A stretch of 64,000 bases of DNA from Limnomonas spitsbergensis (taxonomy: Eukaryota; Chlorophyta; Chlorophyceae; Chlamydomonadales): positions 1,860,001 to 1,924,000 of the forward strand of contig JAYJMM010000099.1 of NCBI GenBank assembly GCA_037349105.1, read 5' to 3'. Positions within the stretch are counted from its first letter, which is position 1, and each line of letters starts with the position of its first letter. Below are positions 33,207 to 45,200 of this stretch, one piece after another. A model generated the notes under the pieces. The model saw nothing but the letters and a program-made list of their open reading frames with translations. It had not been told where the DNA came from and searched no databases. The translations under genes were made by a program, and so were the position numbers.

Positions 33207-36200
33207 CTTGCTGTTGTTGCTGCTGCCGTTTTTGTTGTTGCAGCATAAATGATGAATCTTGATATGTCCTTAAAGTATGTTGCTCTGTTTCTGCATTCCG
33301 ACTGAATGGACAGTGCATGCCTCTATGCCGATCTCTTTATTTGTTCACTCCCATCACTGTAGGGGTTTTACAACCAACAACAGCAGCAGCAACAACAACA
33401 ACAACAGCAACAACAGCAGCAACAACAACAGCAGTATGCGTTGCAACAGCAGCAACAGCAGCAGTACTACCAGGAACAGCAACAGCAGCAGATGCTCCAG
33501 CAACAACAGCAACAGCAGCAACAGATGCAGCAGTTGCAATACCAGCAGGTACTTCCAAAATCCTGCCCCTGGCCCGGCCAGCCCTGTTTATCTGGGAGCA
33601 CGCAAGGCCACCTTTGGAGGACCGCCGGGCGGCCACCACTGGGCTGATGGGGTCGCACCTTAGAATGCCGCACGGCCGGTGGTCCTGGTAGCCGAGCTTG
33701 TGGCTCAGCTGGCTTGGCCGGCTGCACCCGCCACATTGCACGCGGGGAGGAACATTTTGGGCACCAAGGGGTGGGGGCTCCAACTCCTCCAAGGGGCCTC
33801 ACGGGGGATAACCATCCTAGCCCCTCCCCCCTGGGGCTCCCCCCTCTGCTGCCCCTGCGCCTGGGCACCAGGGGGGTGGGCTACAAGCGACCCTGCAGGG
33901 GTTTCACTTCCTGCCCCCCCCCCCCACCCCTCACCCCTCTGCTGCCTCTGCGCCTGGCTTTCCAGCATTGCAACCGCCACGACACACAGCAATGTAATTT
34001 AATAACGAATGGCGGTTGCTTGCTTGTGCGTTTTGCAGGCTAATTTCGGTGGGCAGCAGGGGGGATATGGGAGTGCGGCAGCCGCCAGGTACGGACAGCC
34101 TGGCGGTGACCTGGCGATGTACTCCGCTGGTGTGGGAGGTATGGAGCAGCAGCATGGCTACGGCATGGGCGGATACCCTTTCCAAGGTGATGTTTCGGAG
34201 CTGTGAATCCTGTGATGACAAATATTTGAGAATTATAACGTACAACAGAATACTGTAGCCCTAAATCCTTAACCCTAAACCCTAAATTCTAAATCCTAGA
34301 CACTTACAGTAGGTCATGCGAAGCCATGCCCGTTTGAGGACTTGAGGGTTTAGGGCAAAGCGCTCATGCCAGCAGCCCACGTCAACCCACCCTTGGATTT
34401 ACTCGCAAACACGGCTCAAAAGGTATCTGAGCCCTGAACCCGAATCAGGGTCAGCTACAGTTTACCTACATTTCAGCTATATCACGGCGTAGCCCTAGTC
34501 CAGAAAGTCCTGCTGCTTGGGCCATCACCTGTTGACCGGTCGAGGTTTGGTCCTTATCGGCTCTGTGGTGGCAGGCTGAGCCTAGTCGCGGGTCTAAGAA
34601 AGGTCTAAGAAAGGTCGTTTGGTCCCAGCTGGCGCCGAGACCGTGGTTTTGCTGAGTTTAGTCCGCCTCGGCTGCTCTGGGCTCGAAACACGATCGGCTC
34701 CCAGTTTTCTGGTGGCCGCCCAGCGGCATGGCAATGGTGGCCTAGCGAGCCCTTCAGGTAACGATACTATTTCATTGGCCCTTAACCTATGCCAGGGTTT
34801 AGGGTTAAGGGTTTAGGCCGCATATAAAAGCCCCGGGTCCACCCAACAAGCCCCTCACCCCCTTCCACCGGCATTCGAAATGAAAAAGTAGTTAAACCAA
34901 TCCTCTGTGTATCAGGCGCCCCGAGCGCCTCCACCCAGCTGCCTCCGGGGGCAGTGACTCCTCCGGCCTCCGCTGCGGGACCGTACGGGGGAATGGCGGC
35001 CGCCGGCCCCGCACCGGGCGGCGGGGCACCGCAACCAACGGCCAAGAAGCTTCCCGACTGGCTCCGGGAGATGCTGCTGAAGAAGCAGGCTGAAAAGGCT
35101 GCCACAGGTGCGTGTTTAGGGTTAAGAGGAAAGGGTTAAGGTTTAGGTCAATGACATGACACCTCTGAGCCCTGCTCAAACGGCTCGGCCGCATGGGCGC
35201 CCGACTGTCCTGTAAGGTTTAGGTTTGTGTTGATGGTGTGGTGGGCCTTTTTCTGTCTTCCGGCTGCGAGGGCATTTTTGGCTGGCTGAGAAGGCGGCCA
35301 CAGGATGCATCAGTGTGCGGTGAGGGAGATGCTGATCAAGAAAAAGGCTGAGAAGCCTGCCACAGTGTGTACCGGCATACATGGTGGGCTGGGGGAAGGA
35401 CTGGGAGGCGGGGGCCTAGCGGCTTCCGCACCTCGCATGCACAACTCAATGGTAGATGTGTGAACTTGTATGTAAGTGTGAAACATGTGTGAACGTGTAT
35501 GAAAGTGTTCGAATCCCTGGAGGATCACGGCACCTCGCATGAACTGCCTGGAGAAAAGGAGGTGAAGCAGGGCCCTGCTGACGAGGTCGGAGATGTGTGA
35601 AGATGTTTGAACATGTGTGGATATCCTGAACACACTTAAACTAGCGTGACCTGCTAGACTGCAAGGAGGTCACATAGAGCCCCACTAACAAGGACAGCGA
35701 TGTGTGAAATTTTGTGGATATCCTGAACACACTGAAACTAGCGTGACGTGCTAGACGGCTAGGAGGTCACGTAGAGCCCCGCTAACAAGGACGGCGATGT
35801 GTGAAATTGTGTGCAAATCCTGAACACACACACTGCACCCAGCATTGAGTAGACGGCAAGGAGATCAGGCAGAGCCCTGCTGATGAGGGCAGAGATGTTT
35901 GAACATGGTCACACTTATCAGGCTATGAGTGAACATATGTGGAACTTTTGAACACACCAACACCCTGTGCCTCACATGTACTTCCAGACGGTAAGGAGGT
36001 GAAGCAGAGCCCCGCTGGCGCTGACGATGACGACGAGGGCGGGAAGGCCGGTGCGAGCCGGCGTCCTTTTTCGGAGGTCCCTGGAGGGGGCGGCACCACC
36101 AACCGCTGGGGCGGGCCTGCCCTCAGCTCTGTTGTCCACGAGGAGGAGGAGGAAGACGAAGCGGCACAGAAGCGGGTCGAGGCGGAGGAGGCCAAGCAGG

Positions 36201-39200
36201 TACGGGGACAGTATGGTGGCGGCAACCAGGTTCATAGGTTGGGAGGAGTGCTGGAGGACGCTTAGGAGAAATCAGAAGAGGGAGGCCCCGGGCATAGTCT
36301 GATACTCTGATCCATACACGATATTCACCCACTGTGCACAATCTTTTCAAATCTCTGCACAATCCTGGGCCGAATCTCTGCACCGTTCTTTGCCCGATCT
36401 TTGCACAATGGTCGCCTAAGATTTTGTTCAGCTTGTCCCGAGCTTGCCGTTGATTGCACACGGTGATGGCCTGCCTCGATGTTCATGTGTCCCTGCTGCC
36501 TGACTCCTACCCTGCTGGCCCACTGATAGTCTGACACCATGCTTCGATGTACAAATGCCCTTGCTGCCTGCCTCCCACCCTCGTTTGCCTCTACGCCCCG
36601 CGCCTCGGGGATGCTGTCCACCCTCAAAGATCTATGACCACTTAAACCAAACCCTGTTGGCCCTCTGTGCTGCTGATGCCAAGCGTGGATGGCCTGCCAT
36701 AATGTGCACGTGTTTCTGCTGCTGCTTTGAACCTGCTGGACCATGGTGTCGCTGATGCCACGCGTTGATGCTGCATCAGGCGATTATGGCGAACGAGGTC
36801 AAGCGCAGCCTCACGTCCATCCTCCTGGAGGTCACTGACCAGATATTTGGTAAGCTGGGGTGTGGGGGGGAGGGATGAGGTTGTGAGGGGTGAGGGGGCT
36901 GGGGGGTGGGTAGGGAGGGGTGAGGGGTAGGGGAGGGGGTGAGGGAAGGGGTGGGTGAAGGTGTGATGTGGTGTGGGGTTGACGGGGGGATAGGGGAGGT
37001 TAAGGTGTGATGTGGTGTGGGGGGGTGGAAGGGGCTGCAAGAATAATAAAATCCGTCGCAGAGGCCCGAAGGCTTCACCATTTCTTACGATCTCAGTGTT
37101 TGGTATTCGTTCAACATATCATACAAGCTTGGAAATCTGAAGGGTCAAAAGATGTCCAGTCAATCACGCTGAGGACTGGTAGGACAGAGTGCCACGCTGA
37201 GGTCGGCCATTCGGCATGCTCGCCGCTATGCCCCCCATATTCACCATGGTAGCCCTCCCTGAAGGCTTGCCGTAGGATTTGTACCTCCTCTGCCTAGTCC
37301 CTCTACCATCTGTCACCTACCCCTGGTCCCTGCCCACCTACTGCCTGCCCCAGCCATGCTGCCCCCACCCCCACCTACCTGCCCCAGCCATGCTGCCCCC
37401 ACCCCCACCTGCCTGCTCCAGCCATGCTGCCCCCACCCCCACCTGCCTGCTCCAGCCATGCTGCCCCCACCCCCACCTGCCTGCTCCAGCCATGCTGCCT
37501 CCACCCCCACCTGCCTGCTCCAGCCATGCTGCCCCCACCCCCACCTGCCTGCTCCAGCCATGCTGCCCCCACTCCCACCTGCCTGCCCCAGCCATGCTGC
37601 CTCCACCCCCACCTGCCTGCTCCAGCCATGCTGCCTCCACCCCCACCTGCCTGCCCCAGCCATGCTGCCCCCACCCCCACCTGCCTGCCCCAGCCATGCT
37701 GCCCCCACCCCCACCTGCCTGCTCCAGCCATGCTGCCCCCACTCCCACCTGCCTGCTCCAGCCATGCTGCCCCCACCCCCACCTGCCTGCCCCAGCCATG
37801 CTGCCCCCACCCCCACCTGCCTGCTCCAGCCATGCTGCCCCCACCCCCACCTGCCTGCTCCAGCCATGCTGCCCCCACTCCCACCTGCCTGCCCCAGCCA
37901 TGCTGCCTCCACCCCCACCTGCCTGCTCCAGCCATGCTGCCCCCACCCCCACCTGCCTGCTCCAGCCATGCTGCCCCCACCCCCACCTGCCTGCTCCAGC
38001 CATGCTGCCCCCACCCCCACCTGCCTGCTCCAGCCATGCTGCCTCCACCCCCACCTGCCTGCTCCAGCCATGCTGCCTCCACCCCCACCTGCCTGCCCCA
38101 GCCATGCTGCCCCCACCCCCACCTGCCTGCCCCAGCCATGCTGCCCCCACCCCCACCTGCCTGCTCCAGCCATGCTGCCCCCACTCCCACCTGCCTGCCC
38201 CAGCCATGCTGCCCCCACTCCCACCTGCCTGCTCCAGCCATGCTGCCCCCACTCCCACCTGCCTGCCCCAGCCATGCTGCCTCCACCCCCACCTGCCTGC
38301 TCCAGCCATGCTGCCCCCACCCCCACCTGCCTGCTCCAGCCATGCTGCCCCCACCCCCACCTGCCTGCTCCAGCCATGCTGCCCCCACCCCCACCTGCCT
38401 GCTCCAGCTATGCTGCCCCCACCCCCACCTGCCTGCTCCAGCCATGCTGCCCCCACCCCCACCTGCCTGCTCCAGCCATGCTGCCCCCACCCCCACCTGC
38501 CTGCTCCAGCCATGCTGCCTCCACCCCCACCTGCCTGCTCCAGCCATGCTGCCCCCACCCCCACCTGCCTGCTCCAGCCATGCTGCCCCCACCCCCACCT
38601 GCCTGCTCCAGCCATGCTGCCCCCACCCCCACCTGCCTGCCCCAGCCATGCTGCCCCCACCCCCACCTGCCTGCTCCAGCCATGCTGCCCCCACCCCCAC
38701 CTGCCTGCCCCAGCCATGCTGCCCCCACCCCCACCTGCCTGCTCCAGCCATGCTGCCCCCACCCCCACCTGCCTGCTCCAGCCATGCTGCCCCCACCCCC
38801 ACCTGCCTGCTCCAGCCATGCTGCCCCCACCCCCACCTGCCTGCTCCAGCCATGCTGCCCCCACCCCCACCTGCCTGCTCCAGCCATGCTGCCCCCACCC
38901 CCACCTGCCTGCTCCAGCCATGCTGCCCCCACCCCCACCTGCCTGCCCCAGCTATGCTGCCCCCACCCCCACCTGTCTGCCCCAGTGATGTTACTCTCTC
39001 TCAATGCTTATCACAGGATCTTAGTTCCTCTTCCTAGTCCCTCTTCCCCATGCCTCCTGCCCCAGCCATGCACACACCCATTATCTCAAACGTACCTTCA
39101 GCAGAGGTAGCAGCAGAGGTGCACGCGGCCTTGGATGCTCTGCCCCACCTGGCTGCCTGTGTCACCTCCCCCACCGCCCCCCCCTCCCCATTCTCTCCAA

Positions 39201-42200
39201 TGTACCTTCAGACGAAGTAGCAGCAGAGGTCCTCGCTGCCTTGAGTGCGAAGACCAAGCGATCTGGCTCCTTTTCCGACACGCCCAAGCAGTTGCCGCGA
39301 GAGGGCGCCGTCAAGGTGTCCGTTCCCATCGCGGGAGGCCTCGTGGACGCCGACGGCGACAGCGGCAGCGAGGCCGGGGACCTCCTCGGCATCGGCTACG
39401 ACTCAGACGGCGAGGAGAGGGGGGCCAAGGAGGAGAATGGAGCCCAGGCAGAGAACGGGGCCAAGGCTGCTGGTGCAGCTCCCGACTTGGCTGCGGGAGA
39501 GGCGGTTTTGTCCGCAGCGGGTGCTGCCGTGGCGCTTGAGGCGTATGCCCGCCCAGAGGCGCGTGCCATGGAGGCTTATGAGGAGTCGCCTGGCATCCCT
39601 CACGCAGATGCAGCTGCAGGAACGCCGCCGCTGCAGCAGCAGCTGGCAGGGCGAGAACAGGAAGCCTGTTCTGTTTTGGCCAAGGGGCAGAGGTGAGAGG
39701 GCAGCAGCTGGCAGGGTGGGAGCAGGAAGCCTGTCCTGTCTTGTCCAAGGGGCAGAGGTGAGAGGGCAGCAGCTGGCAGGGTGGGAGCAGGAAGCCTGTC
39801 CTGTCTTGTCCAAGGGGCAGAGGTGAGAGGGCAGCAGCTCCAAGGATTCTGGCTTTGTCTGTCTATAGTGGCTTCCAGCCTAGTCTGGGGGCTTGTGGTC
39901 AAGCTGCACTTTTTACCCAGCCTGGCCCATCACTCCTTCGGCCAGGATTGGGCGTCAAAGATTCAGCTCCCAGCATTTTAACCCTGATCCCTAAACCCTT
40001 AACCCTAAACCCATTAGGCCATTGTTGATGTACCTCTACCTGGTCACCTTCTCCGACAACGTGCCTCAGCACCTGTGGCATGGCGAACCTAAGACTTCAA
40101 GACTTCCCCAGGGATTTCCCTGATAGGATAGTAGGTACTATTAACTTAACATACGATAAAGTAGTCTGTAAAGCTAATATACAACGTTATATCAGTAAAA
40201 GCCCCAGGCCTGTTGCATAGTACTACTGTACAGGATACATGTCCTTGCGACAGGTCCCGGTTCGCTCTGCCTGGCCCTTTGCAAAAGGCTGTGGGTGGTT
40301 GCGTCAACTTTGTAACAACAACAGGTGTGCTTGTCAAACCCTGCAGGGGTCAGCCAATAGCCATGCGACTGGGCCATTTGCATGGCTCAACCCTTGTGCT
40401 TGCCGCATGGACGCCATGCTGGGCAGTGAGCCCACGTGCCTGCGGCATGGCTGCACCCCATGCATTTTGCATTGAGGTGCCCTAGGGCATGTCGCATGGA
40501 TAGTATCCATTGGTGACCTTGTGTGGAGTGCTGGTCGCTCTGGTTTGTTAGTATAGCTTCTACGCATGAACGGTGTATAAGTATCCATTGGTGATCATGC
40601 GTGGAATGCGTGGTTGCTGGTCCATCTGGGATGTTGTTGCAGCCTCTTCGCACCTTCCCAGTTGCCTTTTGTAAAGAGCTTGGCTGTGCCGAGAGGAGGA
40701 GCAGTGGAAGTTAAAGTGAGCTAGAAAACTCAAAGTTGTTGTTTGCTTTTTTGTCCGTCCGCCACTGACTCAAACGTACAATCTTCATTTTATCGATCCC
40801 CCCATTTTCCGTTTCCCAGGTGGAGCAGTGAGACCTTAAGTCAGCCCCCCCCCCCCCTTGTGGTTTTCGTTTCCGTCCGTCCGCAGCAAATTCCACCCTA
40901 AATCTGAATCCTAAACATCTGAATCCTAAACATTTGAATTCCTTAAAATCTGAATCCTAGACATCTGAATCCTAAACATCTGAATCCTAAACATCTGAAT
41001 CCTAAACATCTGAATCCTAAACATCTGAATCCTTAACATCTGAATCCTTAACATCTGAATCCTAAACATCTGTATCCTAAACATCTGAATCCTAAACATC
41101 TGAATCCTAAACATCTGAATCCTAAACATCTGAATCCTAAACATCTGAATCCTAAACATCTGAATCCTAAACATCTGAATCCTAAACATCTGAATCCTAA
41201 ACATCTGAATCATTAACATCTGAATCCTAAACATCTGAATCCTTAACATCTGAATCCTAAACATCTGAATCCTAAACATCTGAATCCTAAACATCTGAAT
41301 CCTAAACATCTGAATCCTAAACATCTGAATCCTAAACATCTGAATCCTAAACATCTGAATCCTAAACATCTGAATCCTAAACATCTGAATCCTTAACATC
41401 TGAATCCTAAACATCTGAATCCTAAACATCTGAATCCTTAACATCTGAATCCTAAACATCTGAATCCTAAACATCTGAATCCTAAACATCTGAATCCTAA
41501 ACATCTGAATCCTAAACATCTGAATCCTAAACATCTGAATCCTTAACATCTGAATCCTTAACATCTGAATCCTAAACATCTGAATCCTTAACATCTGAAT
41601 CCTTAACATCTGAATCCTTAACATCTGAATCCTTAACATCTGAATCCTAAACATCTGAATCCTAAACATCTGAATCCTAAACACCTGAATCCTAAACATC
41701 TGAATCCTTAACATCTGAATCCTAAACATCTGAATCCTAAACATCTGAATCCTTAACATCTGAATCCTAAACATCTGAATCCTTAACATCTGAATCCTAA
41801 ACATCTGAATCCTAAACATCTGAATCCTAAACATCTGAATCCTAAACATCTGAATCCTAAACATCTGAATCCTTAACATCTGAATCCTAAACATCTGAAT
41901 CCTTAACATCTGAATCCTAAACATCTGAATCCTTAACATCTGAATCCTTAACATCTGAATCCTAAACATCTGAATCCTAAACATCTGAATCCTAAACATC
42001 TGAATCCTAAACATCTGAATCCTAAACATCTGAATCCTTAACATCTGAATCCTAAACATCTGAATCCTTAACATCTGAATCCTAAACATCTGAATCCTTA
42101 ACATCTGAATCCTTAACATCTGAATCCTAAACATCTGAATCCTAAACATCTGAATCCTAAACACCTGAATCCTAAACATCTGAATCCTTAACATCTGAAT

Positions 42201-45200
42201 CCTAAACATCTGAATCCTAAACATCTGAATCCTTAACATCTGAATCCTAAACATCTGAATCCTAAACATCTGAATCCTAAACATCTGAATCCTAAACATC
42301 TGAATCCTAAACATCTGAATCCTAAACATCTGAATCCTAAACATCTGAATCCTTAACATCTGAATCCTAAACATCTGAATCCTTAACATCTGGATCCTAA
42401 ACATCTGAATCCTTAACATCTGAATCCTTAACATCTGAATCCTAAACATCTGAATCCTAAACATCTGAATCCTTAACACCTGAATCCTTAACATCTGAAT
42501 CCTAAACATCTGAATCCTAAACATCTGAATCCTAAACATCTGAATCCTAAACATCTGAATCCTAAACATCTGAATCCTTAACATCTGAATCCTAAACATC
42601 TGAATCCTAAACATCTGAATCCTTAACATCTGAATCCTAAACATCTGAATCCTAAACATCTGAATCCTTAACATCTGAATCCTAAACATCTGAATCCTAA
42701 ACATCTGAATCCTAAACATCTGAATCCTAAACATCTGAATCCTAAACATCTGAATCCTTAACATCTGAATCCTTAACATCTGAATCCTAAACATCTGAAT
42801 CCTAAACATCTGAATCCTAAACATCTGAATCCTTAACATCTGAATCCTAAACATCTGAATCCTAAACATGTGAATCCTTAAGATCTGAATCCTTAACATC
42901 TGAATCCTTAACATCTGAATCCTTAACATCTGAATCCTAAACATCTGAATCCTAAACATCTGAATCCTTAACATCTGAATCCTTAACATCTGAATCCTAA
43001 ACATCTGAAATCCTAAACATCTGAATCCTTAACATCTGAATCCTTAACATCTGAATCCTTAACATCTGAATCCTAAACATCTGAATCCTAAACATCTGAA
43101 TCCTTAACATCTGAATCCTTAACATCTGAATCCTAAACATCTGAATCCTAAACATCTGAATCCTTAACATCTGAATCCTAAACATCTGAATCCTTAACAT
43201 CTGTATCCTTAACATCTGAATCCTTAACATCTGAATCCTAAACATCTGAATCCTAAACATCTGAATCCTAAACATCTGAATCCTGAACATCTGTATCCTT
43301 AACATCTGAATCCTTAACATCTGAATCCTAAACATCTGAATTCCTTAACATCTGAATCCTTAACATCTGAATCCTAAACATCTGAATTCCTTAACATCTG
43401 AATCCTTAACATCTGAATCCTTAACATCTGAATCCTGAACATCTGAATTCCTTAACATCTGAATCCTTAACATCTGAATTCCTTATCATCTGAATCCTAA
43501 ACATCTGAATTCCTTAACATCTGAATCCTAAACATCTGAATTCCTTAACATCTGAATCCTTAACATCTGAATCCTTAACATCTGAATCCTAAACATCTGA
43601 ATTCCTTAACATCTGAATCCTAAATATGCCCATCCCTCTTGTTTCGATTCCTCATCAGCGTATGGTACCGGAAGGCGGACTCCGGCTTGAAGCTGCCCGC
43701 CAAGGTTCTTTGTGATGTACTGCCAGGAGGGCAGTACTCCATCCTTGCGGAGGGAAAGCGGCTGACCGCTGACCGCTCAGTCCTCACGGAAATGGAGTCC
43801 GCGGCCAGCGCAGCAGCTCCTGTGTTGCCTGATCCTTGGCCTGAGGCGGATAGACCGGTAGCTGAAGCGGGCATGGAGGCAGTCAAGGGGGTGGAGTCTG
43901 GGAGTGGAGCTAAGACCACCCCGCAGGCGCAGGCATCCAGCCGCGCTGAGGAGTCGGGCCAGCAGGGGCCATCTGGACGCGGCCAGAAGGAAGTGCGGAG
44001 AGATAAGGAGAAGGGGCGGGACAAGGAGAAGGGGCAGGAAAGGGAGAAGAGCTCGGGGAGGGAGAGGGAGCGGAGACAGGACTCGGAAACAGCCGCCAAG
44101 GACCGGGAGCGAGTCGGGGACGGAAAAGAAACGGATCAGAAAGGGAAGGAGGATGACAAGAAGATGAGAAGCAAGGCGGAGGACAAGGAGTACAAGAAGG
44201 AGAAGGACAAGGCCAAGGCTCATGAAGTGGTGAAGGCTAAGGCCAAGGAGATGGAGAAGGACAAGCCAAAAGACAAGGTCCCAGAAAGGGAAAAGGAGAG
44301 CGGCAAAGAGAGCAAGGAGAAAGAAAAGGACAAGCCGAAAGAGAAGGTCAAGGAGAAGGAAAAGGAGAGCGGCAAAGAGAGCAAGGAGAAGGAAAAGGAC
44401 AAGCCGAAAGAGAAGGTCAAGGAGAAGGAAAAGGAGAGCGGCAAAGAGAGCAAGGAAAAGGACAAGCCGAAAGACAAGGTCAAGGAGAAAGAGAACGGCA
44501 GAGATAGTACGCGAGAAAAGAAGGATAAGGTCAGGAGCAGCAAGCGAAGCCGCAGCCGCAGCCCGGACAAGAAGGAGAAGGCGAGGGGTAGCAAACGCAG
44601 CCGCAGCCGCAGCCGTGACCAGCGCTCCCGCAGCCGGAGCGGGAGCCGGGACCATCATCGACGTCACCGCAGCCGCAGTAGCGAGCCTCGCGCACGGAGC
44701 GCCAGCAGGTACGTGAACGGCAGCCGCCCCTACGACAATAGATGTCGGTTGGATACCCCTAGGGGAGCCCTGCCAGAATACTGGTTTGTGGATGGCTGCA
44801 GAAGCTTTGTGTAGGTGGAAGCCCCCGCCAGGGAAATGTTGTGTAGGTAGCAGGCTAGCTGCCCATGTTCGTATGGATGCCCCTACCGTGCCAGACAAGT
44901 TGTGTTGCGCATGTAGGAGTTGTTGTGCGAATAAAAAACCCCTGTCGCGGAAAGTGTGGCATAGGTAGCAGCAGGTGTGGGGACTGTTGAGCCCTGGCAC
45001 AACAGTTGTGTTGTGGATTGCAGTACAGACCCCCCCCTGTCACAGCACTCAAGGTGTGGATAGCACTACGTAATCCCCCCTGCCACAGCACTCAAGGTGT
45101 GAATAGCAGTACAGAACCCTCCTGTCACAACAGTTTTGGTGTGGATAGCACTACAGAAGCCCCACTGCCAAAAACACTTGAGGTGTGGAGAGCAAAATAA

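Noticed and set aside
37279..39110. Pro/Ala-rich and Gly/Trp-rich open frames of 500 or more codons
   Set aside because: Products of the 34-base array read in all frames; the array is intronic between PNISR exons 6 and 7.
40008..40080. Possible extra PNISR exon after CATTAG
   Set aside because: Exon 7 already joins exon 8 in phase, and the stretch lacks a clear donor or family match.
40926..43335. MFRIQMLRIQ repeat protein on the minus strand
   Set aside because: Arises from the 15-base satellite, divisible by 3; no flanking coding sequence or start context.
43777..45000. 407-codon minus-strand frame opposite PNISR exon 8
   Set aside because: Leu/Phe-rich shadow of the Lys/Glu/Arg/Ser-rich coding strand.
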